This document shows, one piece after another, positions 48,240 to 60,255 of a stretch of 64,000 nt of DNA (within the stretch, counting starts at the first letter, position 1; each line of letters starts with the position of its first letter). The stretch covers positions 18,633,418 to 18,697,417 of the forward strand of contig JAJEKV010000010.1 of the NCBI GenBank assembly GCA_021234155.1, written 5' to 3'. Below the pieces are notes generated by a model. It was not told the origin of the DNA and did not search any database. It saw nothing but the letters and a program-made list of their open reading frames with translations. This stretch comes from Isoetes taiwanensis (lineage: Eukaryota; Streptophyta; Lycopodiopsida; Isoetales; Isoetaceae). The translations under genes were made by a program, and so were the position numbers.

Positions 48240-48440
48240 TGAGCTACCCTTTCTCAGGGACATAATGCCATCCGGGTCATTGTTAATCGATTTTCTAAGA
48301 TGCCTCATTTTATTCCTTGCAATATCTCTACAAACTCCAGCAATACATTCTTCAAGCCCAGGAATGTTACATCAAGAGGCTCCTCTTTTTGTGTTGGCTT
48401 CTACATTGACACCTCCCTGCATCGCGTTTTGTACAACAAG
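48240..48440 (+). pseudogene. Ty3/gypsy integrase fragment
   Basis: NAIRVIVNRFSKMPHFIPC (48264-48322) followed by STNSSNTFF is close to the integrase core consensus of plant Ty3/gypsy elements (VVVDRFSKMAHFIPC), with the catalytic Asp of V.D changed to Asn. The flanking frames break. No LTR or other pol domain is found nearby, so it is an isolated scrap. Confidence 0.7.
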
Positions 48441-48730
48441 CTTGACTACCATAGCCTTGGTCCTTATCGATCATTGCTCAGATCAGCCATGATCGTGTTA
48501 TTCGCCTAGTTGCACATGGTTTATTGATCAAATAAAATAATGCTTGATGGTCACCATTTCTAAGCAAGTAGTGCAAAACTTTAGCACAACATAAACCATC
48601 GCAAGTGCTTCTCTTCTCATTGTGGAATAATTCTCCAAGATGCATGGCCATAAAAAATACATGGAATATCCTAGATAATAATTCAATGGTCAAAGGTTGT
48701 TATGTTATAGGAAGGTGATTAGAATATTTA

Positions 48731-48751
48731 AAAAAGAAAGAAAGAAAGAAT
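48731..48751 (-). repeat. CTTT microsatellite tail
   Basis: On the minus strand TTCTTTCTTTC follows the 3' core GGACGATAAAAATCA (48750-48764). Confidence 0.85.
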
Positions 48752-49565
48752 GATTTTTATCGTCCATTGAGACCAATCGGCCTACGGGACCCAGAAGGAG
48801 CGTAGCAAACTTATTACTGTCCGGGTTAAAAAAAACCCCCGCCCCGAAGGGTTTTCGAGGGAAAAACCGTGGCAGTAATAAGAATGTTGTCAAACTGTAC
48901 AAGTATACATCATCATGAAATAAATATATACAGCGAGGACTGACCAACTCAGCATAGCGCATCCGAATTTGATTATATGTTGGGCAGCTTTGAAGGGTAT
49001 GAGATTCATCCTCAATGACTCCCATTTGGCAGCATTGACAAAGCCTGTCCTGGCGTCTCACTAATCCATTTGTCCGGCTCAATTCAAAGATGGTGTGCCC
49101 CTTGCAAATAGCGGCAATGAGTCTGTGCCTTTTCATAGACAAGTGGGTACGCAGGTAGCATTGCGGGCCTCGTTCCAATGTGGGATTTATGTGGCGTTGA
49201 TAGTGTGCTGTCTTAACATGTTCAAGGGCATTGGCATCCCAAAGCTTGCTGAAGAAGCAAGCGTTAAGATATTGCCTCAAGCTATGGCGATCTGCCTCTG
49301 TTTGCACATGTCTGCACCCGTGCTCCTGCACATTCCATCTAGCCAACCATTGAGCTCTATTTTTTCTCCAGCAGGCCTTGCGGCACTGCGGCCCCATTGC
49401 CATGATATAAGCTAGGTTAGGGAGACGCGCATCGTCCATATTAACCACCTTCTGAAAATAGACAATGTGGCGATCAAGAGCCGCCCTCTGAAAAGGCAAG
49501 AATCCCGTCTCCTGCAGCAGAATTTGATATGGGACTGTGGACCACCCCTAGTGCTCGTTGGATGT
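48752..49565 (-). mobile_element. 5'-truncated LINE, second family
   Basis: The minus-strand frame 49499-48705 reads HYQRHINPTLERGPQCYLRT and LCQCCQMGVIEDESHTLQSC followed by YNQIRMRY: the C-terminal zinc-binding end of the family that is nearly complete at 54.7-60 kb. The 3' UTR has the hairpin-forming CGAAAACCC..GGGTTTTTT segment (48825-48860) and the terminal core. The 5' cut lies near 49565, after a block matching GVKSTVPYQILLQETG (frameshifted here). Confidence 0.85.
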
Positions 49566-49599
49566 GACCAAGACATCTATATGAACAAAAATAGGAACT

Positions 49600-50150
49600 G
49601 TTAATTCTGTTAAGTGATGGCAATATAGATCGTGAAAGTGGTATCAAGATTTCATGTTGGAGTAGCCTATGATCAATGGCATGGGTTGCAAAGTACAGAA
49701 GAAGCCAAATTTCTATAAGCGTTGGAGCTCTCAATATAAAACTTACGCCAAAAGTGAACAGTAAATGAGCCAATGCTTTTGGAACAGTTTTTTTTTATGA
49801 TTCATATAAATGGTCTAATTATTATTGAAGAACGGTAATAAAATCATTGCCTATAAAGGACTGTGCTCACATCATATTGTATTTTAAGCGTATAAGGTTG
49901 TATCTTACACTTTCAATTAGTATCAGAGCAGTTTGGTGCATCTGTGCTGACCACAATTGATGTATATAAAGGTGGACCGGGTTTCTATGTTTTGGAAAAG
50001 AAGGGCTCGTGATTGATGGTTCAAGCTAATAGTAAGGATGCATATATTTTATATTCAATACATATGATTTGTATGATATGACACAATTTTGAAGTATAAT
50101 ATGTCAAAAATATGACCAAAAAAGAAAATCGCGCTGGAAAACTTGTGCGT
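49600..50150. other. Intergenic, no gene seen
   Basis: AT-rich without a supportable feature. Confidence 0.4.
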
Positions 50151-50365
50151 ACGCGAAACCAACTAAGTTGCATATGCGAAGATTTTTTCGCATACGTGGA
50201 CATTATGCAAACAAAAAGAAATTCACGTACGCAAAACCAACGGGATACATACGCGAAATATTTTAAATTTTGCGTATGCGAGCATATGTAAAGCATATGC
50301 TCGCATACGCGAGCATATGCGAAATTTTCGTATACGCGAGCATATGTAAAGCATATTTTTACGTC
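50150..50365. repeat. Cluster of short palindromic CGCATATGCG/GCATACGCGA words
   Basis: Words such as CGCATACG, GCGAGCATATG and AAGCATATGCTCGCATACGC recur in both orientations more than ten times in about 200 bases. GCGAGCATATGTAAAGCATA occurs at about 50277-50296 and again at 50336-50355. The cluster can fold into several alternative hairpins. No coding role is credible. Confidence 0.75.
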
Positions 50366-50944
50366 TTGCTTAGCAAAAAAATGTTTGTGCATCTGTTTGG
50401 TCAATTTTTCCTTAGTTGTAATATTATATATAAAGAAAATGTGTTTAGCCCTAGAATTCACCTCAGGCGTTCTACCAGATTGAATCAATATACTCCTTGG
50501 AAAACAGTCTTTCTTTGAAGTGTGGATTTTGTGTCATGGGTCTAATATCGGATTCTGTGAAATATATTTACTCATTCCCAGTGTTTTTTAATCTTAGGTT
50601 TCTACATGATTCCTTAAACTCCCATAAGCTCTTGTCCTCAACCCCCTTTCCTCCTCCCCCCCGGACATCGGCATAATATTATGCATGGTGAGCTTGCTTC
50701 TTTGCACATATGCAGGTCTTCCTTTAATTTGTGCAATTGAGGAATCTTTTGAATATACATTGTCAGCCAAGCTAGCATCTACTCCGAGAAGTGCAGGCAG
50801 CAGTCATGCATCCTCTTCTAGGGATGCGGGGGCTGCATGCATTCGTGGAAGGGCCAGGGGGACTGCACCATGTGCACATGGTTGCAACTTAGTGTTGGTG
50901 GTCGAAAAAGGAGGTCCATCATAGGAGTCGTAGAGGAGTTTGGT

Positions 50945-53496
50945 AAAAATGAGTAGCAATGTGTGTTTTGCAGATATTCATCCATAAATGGATCTGCAAC
51001 AAGAATTCAAGCTCACATCTTCCATGCGCGACTTGTATTGCATCTATTGACTTGCAAAAAGGTGCAATAGAAAGGTTGTCCTGACTAGGTGTGATATGCA
51101 ATATGAAGAATAGTAGAAATAGAATAGAATAGAAAAGACAATGGATAGTCAGGGGTAGTGCCAAGTAGAAGAAATTAACTATACCACCCTTCTTATGCAG
51201 CGATATACCAATCAGAGGGTGGACTAGGATCGAGAGGTGTAAGCACAGGCAAGAAAAGAATGGCTGACACAATTAAAATAGTGGAAAGACAGACGAAGCA
51301 ACATGTTAACCAGTGTTTAACATTAGAGCATATGAAGAAAGCAAAATGGAAAGTCGTGAAAGCATTCTTATATGCCTGGCTGTCTCCACATGTCTTGGAA
51401 CACAATGCAATGAAAGAAGCATTCCAAGAAGTTGCCAAAACAGGGCATTCAGGTTGCCTTCATACAACATGCCAATAACAAGATGGTTGATGAAATACAT
51501 GGGAAAATGGTTGAGAGAGTGCAGATGAAGTTGTGTTGGGTGACGAAAAGTAGGCCCGCTTCATTAGTGACTGACGGTTGGAGCAACATAAACGTGGACC
51601 GCCTCATGAACTTCATGATAGTATATCCAGGTGCTGAATTATTTTTGAAGAATGTGGAGATCTAAACTAGGATCGAGATGTGGAGAAACAACAGTTTAAA
51701 CCCACTTTTTCTCTCCTTGTTTCAGAAGTGGGAACAAAAAAGTGAGGCTCGAGTTCTGATACTACTGGACTTCACTTCTTACAATGTTACTGAACTGAAT
51801 GAGATGCTAAATATCTTTGGTTGCTCAGGAGTGGAGGACTTGATCATGCAGGATCTGATCAATATTGTCTGACACAGATGAAGGAAACTTTGACTCTAGA
51901 TGCAATATTACCTATATAGCCTAATTGTAAGATATGCATGGTGCTTGGAATGCCTGCTACAATTTTATATGTCTCAGGATTTAGGTTTTTTTAATCCCCT
52001 TTCATTTTATAAGGAAGGAGGAATTTTATTTGTAATGTCAGTTATCCTTTTGAGGATAATGAATCAATCGATATGTATTCATGTTGAATGAATAGAAAAA
52101 CCAACCTTGTCATTAAAAAAAAAAAAGGACAGACCAAATGATGGGAGATAGGATTTTTCAGGAGACAAAAGCTGTGATAGAGAGCTTTGAAGCAAAGAGA
52201 ATCTTTCAGATTGTAATAGATAATGCATCTAACTGTAAGCTATTGGTTGCAATATTAGAGATAGAATTCCTAGACTTGCACGCCACCAACTGTCAATATC
52301 ACTGCCTAAACCTGTTGCTTAAGGATTGATTCTCATAGCATACTTGGTTCAAAGATCCTATTCAAAAAGTGCGTCATTTGGTGAAGTTCATCAACACAAA
52401 GCCAGCAATCTATACTATCTAGAAGTCATTGCATTTGAAGAACCTAGCACTCATGAATCCTAGGCAAACCCGATTTGGTTTCAATGACATCTGTCTCGAA
52501 AGAGTGCTTAGATGCCATGATTGTATCATCTCCACCCTCAATCATATAACATTCTTTGATTGAGAGAGGAGACAAAAGGGCAAGAATGCATTCAAACACT
52601 GCCAGCACCCCAATGCTCTCAGAGAAATGATTGGGCTGGAAACATTTTGGAAAGGGATACATAATATTGTGAGGTGCATGCAACCCGTTTGTCATGCTAT
52701 CAAAACCCTAGATTATTCAAAGGCACGCACTGGCAAGGTTTGGAGGTGTTGGCACTCAATTCATTCATTCATTCTTGCAGCGTGACGTACCCACTGCACC
52801 CTTTGATAATGCCAAACACACATTACTGTTGAAGGACTTTTAAGTCTGATGGAAGAAGGCGTACAACAACATTCATGGTGCCACTCGTGCCTTAGACCCA
52901 CACAACCGTGACATGGACCAACAAATGATGGGTCAAGACTATAAATTATTCATTGCCGAGTTAACTGAGTATCAGAACCTAAATGGAAGATGAGCAGATG
53001 AGGAACTGCATGATGCATTGAAGAGTCACAAAAAGAGCCCAATATGGAATCCTATACATGGCGGCAGACCTACAGGCAAGTTACAGATATGTTACAGGCC
53101 CTTGCAATGACTATCCTATCCTTGGTATTCTCTAATAGTGCTAGCGAGAGGAATTGGAGTGCCCATAAGTACATACATAGTGTCAGCCAAAATCGCTTAC
53201 TACTTAGAAAACTGACAAACTTGTATATAAATTCTTCAACTAGCAATTCTTGAGTCGCAACAGGGTTCAGCTGCTATTAGTAGCTACACTTTCCTTTCAT
53301 GAATATAGATTTCGAAGTGGACGAGAACAACTTCGAAGATAGCAAGGACAAGTTACTTGTAGTAACTATTGCGGCCCATGTTGATGCAGACATTCAATGT
53401 ACCCATTTTGTTGATGACAAATACAATGTAGAAAACATATTCTCAGATGAGTTCGATGATAGCCAAGAGAACAAAGGATCTGATACAGAGGGTTAA
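50945..53496 (+). pseudogene. hAT transposase (BED, DUF659, dimerisation domain), broken
   Basis: Near 50960-51035 one frame reads QCVFCRYSSINGSATRIQAH, a BED zinc finger (C-x2-C, then H). 51540-51665 reads SLVTDGWSNINVDRLMNFMI and ELFLKNVE, the DUF659 start with its catalytic-type TDGW. 52138-52329 reads IFQIVIDNASNCKLL and CQYHCLNLLLKD, the DUF659 end (TDNA.N...HC.NL). 53044-53253 reads SASERNWSAHKYIHSVSQNR, the hAT dimerisation motif. 53299-53496 is an acidic tail. Stops and frame changes between blocks make it inactive. Domesticated hAT genes share this layout, but the stops rule that out. Confidence 0.8.
51666..52128 (+). mobile_element. Poly(A)-ended insertion inside the hAT transposase
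   Basis: The transposase sequence breaks after FLKNVE (51660) and resumes near 52135. The intervening 460 bases end in A12 (about 52116-52127). They include a short frame ending at 51872 (MLNIFGCSGVEDLIMQDLIN) followed by stop-rich sequence that looks like a 3' UTR. This fits a 5'-truncated retrocopy of an mRNA or a SINE. No target duplication could be fixed. Confidence 0.5.
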
Positions 53497-53764
53497 GTGG
53501 CCTCGATCCCAGCATTACAACAGGTTATGTCGAGAACTTAACTACGCAACATGATCCAGTTGACTCTCCAATGCCAATTACAATATCAAACAGACGTGCA
53601 AGAAGAAATACATTGAGAAGAAGAGGTGGTAGGGGAAAGGGCTATAGGAGATTGAGCTTAAGTCAACACACGAACGTGGACGACGTCGAACCCGATGATG
53701 ATAGTGTAGATCAAGAAGACAGCGAGTGAAGTGGACGATTGTTTAGGAAAATGTAGTCTTCAAA

Positions 53765-54655
53765 AAATGTAATCGTTGTTTCTCTTATTAATGAAAGATA
53801 AATTTTGTCATTTCGACCCTATCTCTTCATTTATTATTTCTCACTTGCAAAAATATATAATAATATAGATAGATAATTTGAGAACAATCATTGAACTTAA
53901 TGCCTTTGAGAACCTCTCTCGGCTCTACACCCTCTTGACTTCCATTACTATTTGCCCCTTCGCGTACTATGGAATCTTGCTACAAAGGAATCTTTGCACG
54001 AGGAGAAACAATCAGGGATCATTCAAGAGTATGCTAAACCAAGAGAAGGTTCACAAGCTACATGATCCATGATATCTTGTAAGAGCCCTCGAAAATATTG
54101 TAACTTCAAATTAAGTAGATCGTGATTTCTCGAAACTTGCTTTCACGCCTCTTTGGATAATGGAGCTTAGGAAGTAACTAAATGACATCGATCTAGAACG
54201 GCAGGAAAAGAAAGTTGGGGAATTCCATAAGGTACAAGAGTTCCTATGGCCTTCCGATTGGAAGTGCAACAAGATGTGTCCCACAACTTCAATGGCATCT
54301 GCCACTTTAACATCAAGACCTCCTTTGTAGTGGCCACCATGGTTCTACCATAAAGTCCAAAGGAAAGAAGGTCTGATCAGAGGTTCATATGTCATTGACA
54401 TTATAACCAAGTCCAACGAAATTAAGTTGCATTTACAGCACTGTCAATGAAGTAGAGTACTCAAAACTCATTTTACTTGATCATTATAAGTATCAAGATT
54501 TCCTCTACCTCTTTTTCGAAGCTTCTTTGGATATAGGAAGCAACAAAGATAAGCGGCATCAAAAAATATGTAGAGGAAAACTCGCTACTTCAAAAATGAG
54601 GTAACAAGAGTTTCCATAATTCTTTCAATTGATATCCCAAAAAATGCAACATAGT
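53765..54655. other. Intergenic, no gene seen
   Basis: No domain, RNA gene or repeat pair that I can support. Confidence 0.4.
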
Positions 54656-54660
54656 TTTAT

Positions 54661-54679
54661 TGAGAATGAGAATGAGAAT
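54661..54679 (-). repeat. ATTCTC microsatellite tail
   Basis: On the minus strand CATTCTCATTCTCATTCTCA follows the 3' core GTGGACGATAAAAAAT (54680-54695). Confidence 0.9.
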
Positions 54680-54955
54680 GATTTTTTATCGTCCACTGAG
54701 GCCAATCGGCCTATGGGACCCATAAGGAGCGCATCAAACTTATTACTGTCTGGGTTAAAAAACCCGCCCCAAAGGGTTTTCGAGGGAAAAACCGTGGCAG
54801 TAATAAGAATGCTGTCAAACTGTACAAGTATACATCAATGTATATATACATGTCAAGTGTGTGCCCGAGGACATAGCTGATCTCGCATGTCCATAACCTC
54901 CTGAAGGTATGATCCCAGCACCCGTATGGATGCTGTGCTCAATGTCACATGTAAT

Positions 54956-57019
54956 CTACTGCCTAGGCTCGACCAACTTCGGCATAGCGCGTCCGAATTT
55001 GATCATATACTGGGCAACTTTGAAGGGTATGAGATTCATCCTCAATGACTCCCATTTGGCAGCATTGACAGAGCCTATCCTGGCGTGGCTCACCAATCCA
55101 TCTGCCCGTCTCAATTTGAAGATGATGTGCCCCTGTGCGAATGGGGCAATGAGTCTGCGCCTTTTCATGGGCAAGTGGGTACGCAGGTAGCATTGCGGGC
55201 CTCGTTCCAATGTGGGATTTATGTGGCGGTAGTGTGCTTTGTCTTGACATGTTCAAGGGCATTGGCATCCCAAAGCTTGCTGAGGAAGCAAGCGTCAAGA
55301 TATTGCCTCAAGCTATGGCGATCTGCCTCTGTTTGCATATGTATGCACCTCCTCTGCACATTCCATCTAGCCAACCATTGTGCTCTCTTTTCCCTCCAAA
55401 GAAGCCTTGAGGGCTCTGCGGCCCATTGCCATGATATAAGCTAGTTTAGGAAGACGCGAGCATCGTCCATATTGACCACCTTCGAAAAATAGACAATGTG
55501 GCGATCAAGGGCAGCCCTCTCGAAGAGGCAAGAATCCTGTCTCCTGCAGTAGAATTTGATATGGGACTGTGGACTTCACCCCTAGTGCTCGTACTAAGAA
55601 GGCTTTCTGGACTTGCTCCAAGTCATTCCAAGTATAGCAAGTGATACTACTGGGCCCCATACTTCCACCCCGTATAAAAGGACTGGCTCTACTAAGACCT
55701 TGAACAGGTGTGACTGATGGGCCCAATCATACAACTCAGCTCTATGACTATTGTTTTGCATTGCATATAGTGCCTTCCACTGCCGTCACTTTCGTGGCCC
55801 GTATGGATGTGTCCCAGTGCATAGTAGAAGGAAACTCCACTCCCAAATACTTGTATGTGGATGCAACTTCCACATTCTGGCCTTGGTAACTGAAGGAGGG
55901 GATCCTTGGCTGACGTGAAGATGATACGAAAACCACCTTAGTCTTGGCTAGGTTGACGCGCATATCAGTCGCTTGGCAGAATGTGTCCAGGGCATCTAGA
56001 TGTCGTTGCATGTCTGCTGGTGTGTAAGCTAGGAGGTCCACATCATCCCGGCATATATTAACCGTCGATGATCTGATAGAAAGGTGAGCTCCATCGCCCC
56101 ATTACAGCCAAGCCGGTTCTCCAATTGATCAATGTAAAGCCCAAACAATGTTGGGGAGAGAGGGCATCCCTAGTTCCAGACACCGTGCATTACAAAATCT
56201 CTGAGAACCCCCCGTTGTTGCAGGTCTTGCCCATAGTTTTTCCCCGAGCACAATGTCAAATGCCTTCGCAAAATCCACAAAGCAACAATATAGATCCCGG
56301 CGGCGGTTCCTGGGCCGTCTTCAATCGAAGTTCGCAGCGTGAAGATGTGGTCAATGGTTGAGTGAAGGTGCGAATCCTGCTGGTGAGGGCCCGCACCTCT
56401 TGCCTCGCTTGACCGTCAAGCTGCTGCTTTCGAGAATCCCAGATAGCGGTTTGCAAAACACCGAATGACCATGATTGTTCGATAATTACTGGGCAAAGGT
56501 GTGGGTCACCTGCCTCATAGATGGGAACAACTCTGCTATCCAAGTCAGTCGCGAAGCCTTCCTATAATGCCTTGTTGAACAAGGCGGTCAGCCGGTATTA
56601 TGGACGACCACGCCCACTTAAAAACAATTCGCCGCATACCATCTAAGTCACGGGGCTTTCCCATTGGCAAGACGTTGTAAGCCTTGTTCCACGTCCGAAT
56701 CTGGTGATTTCCAAAGACCGCCTTCTTGCAACGGTAATGCTGCATGTGCACCACGGAGGGTCGTATAGGCTGTTGCAAGTATTGCCTCCATCGCCGGGAG
56801 TGATATTCCCGGTGGGTTGTACCGGGCTTCTAAGAACCCGCCGGCGGAAGATCCTGGGGTGACGCCTTCGAGGTAAAACATTTCCTTTGATCTTGTTTGC
56901 AATGTACCTAGCTTTCTTAGCTTTAAGGAAGATGCGGTCTTGTCACCGCATGTGGGCGTAAAGTAGGGTCTATGACTTGGCGGAGCCAGCCGTTTGTGTT
57001 CCTTGCACTCGCGCATCAA
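54956..57019 (-). pseudogene. LINE family 2: reverse transcriptase and zinc-binding end
   Basis: Stretch 57019-56648 is the region before the fingers. 56543-56256 follows. The catalytic pair survives as CRDDVDLLAYTPADMQRHLD at about 56010-56055 (usual YADD changed in its first residues). 56041-55748 continues with NLAKTKVVFVSSSRQPRI and YKYLGVEF (palm-to-thumb motif KTK, YLGV). 55726-55505 reads LGVKSTVPYQILLQETGFLP. 55298-54963 reads LCQCCQMGVIEDESHTLQSC. Many frameshifts. Confidence 0.82.
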
Positions 57020-57189
57020 ACCATTGATTACGTTAGGGAAGGTTGTGTTCGGAGGTCTGTCATGGGCGGCTTATCCCAAAGCACCTCTCCGCCATGATCC
57101 TAAGCACATCGGTCACCCGGCCTGCATTTTGCTCTAGTGTAGGATATTGCAAAATTTCTGCGGTCATCTATAAGCATCACGGGCATAAG

Positions 57190-58110
57190 CCCCCATGTTC
57201 ATAATCCGGTCGCGGTGAGGCATGTGAGGAGTTGTTGCACCGGGGTTCGCATAACCCGCCAAGCCAACTTCAAGTAAAGTGGTAAGTGGTGCGAGTCGAT
57301 CTCTTCATCCCTATTAGTTGTTCCCACCCAAAAGTGCTTGATGACATGCATATCTGCGCCGGGCACCAACACATAGTCCACCACACTAGATCCGCCCCGG
57401 TTTTCCCCGCCTACAAGTGCTCTTTTGGCGGGTGGAAGGCCACCGTGCCGATCCATTCGCAGTTATCGGATCAAAGATACTGCGCAGAAAAAGCAACCGC
57501 CGACCATAGCGCTGCGTGACTCGATTGTCATCGATGTCCGTGGCCAAAGCTCCTTCTGCGGGGCGCAAGCGCAATATATCATCGATCAAAGGGATCAAAT
57601 CTCATGGGTTGTTCTACCCGGTGCGGCGCATTGAAGTCTCCAAGGGTATGACAACGCCCAATCGCTTATCTTTAGCCAGTATGTCATCATATAGATCGAC
57701 ATAGGGGTCCACCTATCTACATCCGAAAGTGGGTGTGATAAAAGTTGCGTTACGCATGTGGAAAGTAGCAGGCCGCCACAAAGAGGGTCTCGCGCTCGCT
57801 GCCGGTTTTACACGCGCACCACAATACGGTTGTGCTTGTGCCGCCTTGAACAAGGAGATTGACTGTGCCAAGGTTGTTGTTAGTAGCAGGCAAACCCCAT
57901 GCCCCCGCTTTCTGTGCAATCATTGAAGATTGAGTAGTCTTTGGTATCCCCGCAAGCCGGGTATCCAGTGTCCTACATGCTCCCATGTTTCCATGAGGAA
58001 GATGAGATCCATGTCTCTGCACAACCGAAAGTTGAGACTATCTCCTTCGGCCATGGGAAGCCCCGACAATTCCGTGAGACCATGCGAGGCACAATTCCTA
58101 TTTGTTGGCA
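57190..58110 (-). pseudogene. LINE family 2: endonuclease domain
   Basis: Near 57600-57625 the minus strand reads a GDFNAPH box. Stretch 57456-57199 reads GSSVVDYVLVPGADMHVIKH and EEIDSHHLPLYLKL, the DY and S/D-H-HPL motifs of retroelement endonucleases. 58022-57713 holds the front part (ETWEHVG, KRGHGVCLLL). The domain is complete in outline and frameshifted. Confidence 0.78.
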
Positions 58111-58139
58111 GTGCAAATGTGGGGATTCAAAGCGCATAA

Positions 58140-59790
58140 AGAAGGGGGTGGGAAGAAGTGGAAGCAACCGAGATGTGCGAAAGCAAATGTAAGGTGAGGC
58201 AACTTGAGCAGCCGGGAGATGTCGAAAGCAACGTAAGGTGAGGCAACTTGAGCAGGGCGCGCGGCTGTAGCAGAAAGATGGCAAAGGCTGGCTCGCCGTA
58301 GGTCGCCGGAGGGTTAGCAAGATTTGTAGCAAAGATTTGGCTGGCCTGAAAATTTGCATCTTGCCCCGAATCAGGCCCTACAGCCTCGTCTAATGCTTTT
58401 AACTTTGGCCAACTCGCGTGCTGCGGTCTTCTTTGTTGGGCCGGGTCGCCCCGATCAACATACAGTTCCCTTTAGTCATTTACCCCCGCGCTAGATGGCT
58501 GCTTTCACTTGGCGATCTCGATCTTGTGAGCGTGACCACCCGGGCGGTTGCGGGTGTTTGGGCGCCATGGCGCTCGCCCTAATAATGTTTTTGGCATGGG
58601 GAATGTCATTCGAAGCAAGAATCAACATTTGGAGCGGTTAGCACGAGGTCTTCCCCCTCTTCTGTCAGGCCACGCACCACCACATTGTGGCTTCTCCGCC
58701 TCGGCTCCCGGAGCTCTCCCCGGGGTCAATCCTGCCCGCACTGCTTGGGGAGTTGTTTGTCTGTCGGCGGGCATAGGGCCGTGGCCTCACGTTGGGGCGG
58801 GGGTGGCATGGAGCGGCTTGGGGGTGCAGTAGTAGATGGCCCTGGCTGACGCCTTGCAGACTCTTGGGCAGGTGGGACTGCCGTAGCAGGTATAGTGGTC
58901 TCTCCTTCCTGAAGCCGGTGCATTGAGGCCCTTGCCTTGTTCAGCAATGGCTGCATCTTCCCGATCTTGGGCTGGAGCTATGCTCCAGTTTCTGCAAGCG
59001 AGAGTCTAGCATAGGGTTCATTGCAGATGAGGCCACTTCTTGTGTCTCGACCCTACTTTGAAGGGCTCTCAATTGTGACTGGCTCTCTTCAAAAGCAACC
59101 TGGACTTTTTGCATCACAAGATGTAGCCTCCTCGATCTACGACCTCGATCGGGCGGAGATGGTTACCATTGTCTCTGCTCAACATGTTGCTTGTCTGTGT
59201 CATGGTTTCCATGGCGATTGTACAAAGGAATCTATGCGGGCCTGCATGTCGGCAAGACTCTTCTTATCCTTCGCCTTTTCGAGGTGCACTAGGCGAAGGC
59301 CATCTTCCAGTCTTGTATCACGGGTCTCCATCTTTGGAAACACGCTGTTTTTCAGTAGCCAGCTGCCTCTTGAGCAATTTGGGTGCGGAGCCCTGCATTT
59401 CCTCTGCCAAGCAAGCAATTCGAGCTCTGTTGCCCTCTGCCATTGCTTGAACCTGTTTCCAGTGCTCCTCAACTACCTGGTTTGGTGGTGGTGAAGCACG
59501 GATACGGCTTGCCACTAGGCTAGAGTATCTGTCATATGCCTGCCGAGCTATGCTTGTTGCACGAGACTTTGCCCGCGCTTCTCTTTTCAGTGTGCACTTG
59601 TCAATTTTGCAAGGGTCATCCGGCCTGCGATTGGGAATGGCATCTATGTACTCTCCCAGTAGAAGTTTTGCTGCCATGTCTGCGCTAGGTAGAGGGACTG
59701 CGTATCAGCACCATCCATATGCATATCTGTGGGGTTGGATGAAGGGGCGCAGGGGCTCGTCCGCTCTTCTTCTATCACCGGAGTTGCCAT
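58140..59790 (-). pseudogene. LINE family 2: ORF1-like region
   Basis: A frame from ATG 59790 starts MATPVIEEERTSPCAPSSNP. After a frame change, 59677-59318 reads KREARAKSRATSIARQAYDR and EHWKQVQAMAEGNRARIACL, a charged helical (coiled-coil-like) stretch. 58956-58726 is proline-rich. This layout suits a LINE ORF1. No RRM or CCHC motif is visible. Confidence 0.5.
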
Positions 59791-59796
59791 GAATAC

Positions 59797-60255
59797 GGTT
59801 GCCACCCTCTGGGCGCTTGTCTGAAAGCCTCCAAGCACTTTGATGGCGCACAACCTCGTCCTTTACAGGGCGCCCATCCGAAAGCTTCCCCGTCGTCGGC
59901 AGCGCAGGCTTCCAAGTGCAAGAAGCAAGTCACGGGGCTCTTTCACCTTACGGACACACTGTCGAAAGTGTTCAAGTGCATAAATCAAGCGCGACCTCTA
60001 GTGCAACCTCTGCCACCTTCTGGGCGGCTTGTCCGAAAGCCTCCAAGCACTTTGATGGCGCACAACCTCGTCGCTTTCAGGCTTCCGCCTGAAAGCTTCC
60101 ACGATGTCGGGCGGTAGCGGGCTTCCAAGTGCAAGAAGCAAGTCGCGGGCTCTTTCACCTTCATGGACACCTCATGCGAAAAGTGTTCAAGTGCATAAAT
60201 CAAGCGCAGCCTCTAATGCAACCTCTGCCACCTTACAGACGCTTGTCTGAAATGA
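59797..60255 (-). repeat. About 215 bp tandem monomers at the LINE 5' end
   Basis: GCCACCCTCTGGGCGCTTGT at about 59799, GCCACCTTCTGGGCGGCTTG at 60011 and GCCACCTTACAGACGCTTGT at 60228 start successive units (periods about 213 and 217). The units share CTTCCAAGTGCAAGAAGCAA and GTTCAAGTGCATAAATCAAG. The array lies directly upstream of the ORF1 start, as promoter monomers do in some animal L1 elements. Confidence 0.8.

Larger units (their letters stand above)
50680..53760 (+). mobile_element. Degenerate hAT-family DNA transposon
   Basis: Plus-strand remnants of a BED-zinc-finger, DUF659 and hAT dimerisation transposase occur in order. An insertion with a poly(A) end interrupts it at about 51666-52128. 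Terminal inverted repeats and 8 bp target duplications were looked for and not found, so the ends are approximate. Confidence 0.7.
54680..60255 (-). mobile_element. Near full-length LINE, second family, with 5' monomers
   Basis: Minus-strand order: tandem monomers (60255-59797), ORF1-like (59790-58100), endonuclease (58100-57190), RT (57020-55500), zinc-binding C-terminus (55300-54960), and a 3' UTR with a GC hairpin and the terminal core (54900-54680). It is inactive through many frameshifts. This copy shows the complete structure of the family to which the fragments at 22.8 and 48.7 kb belong. Confidence 0.8.

Noticed and set aside
49474-49773. 99-residue minus-strand frame upstream of the LINE fragment
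   Set aside because: Only its last 24 residues overlap the LINE, in the wrong frame; the rest is AT-rich intergenic reading.
57425-57704. Plus-strand frames in the GC-rich part of the 54.7-60 kb LINE
   Set aside because: They are antisense to the endonuclease domain, which has the recognisable motifs.
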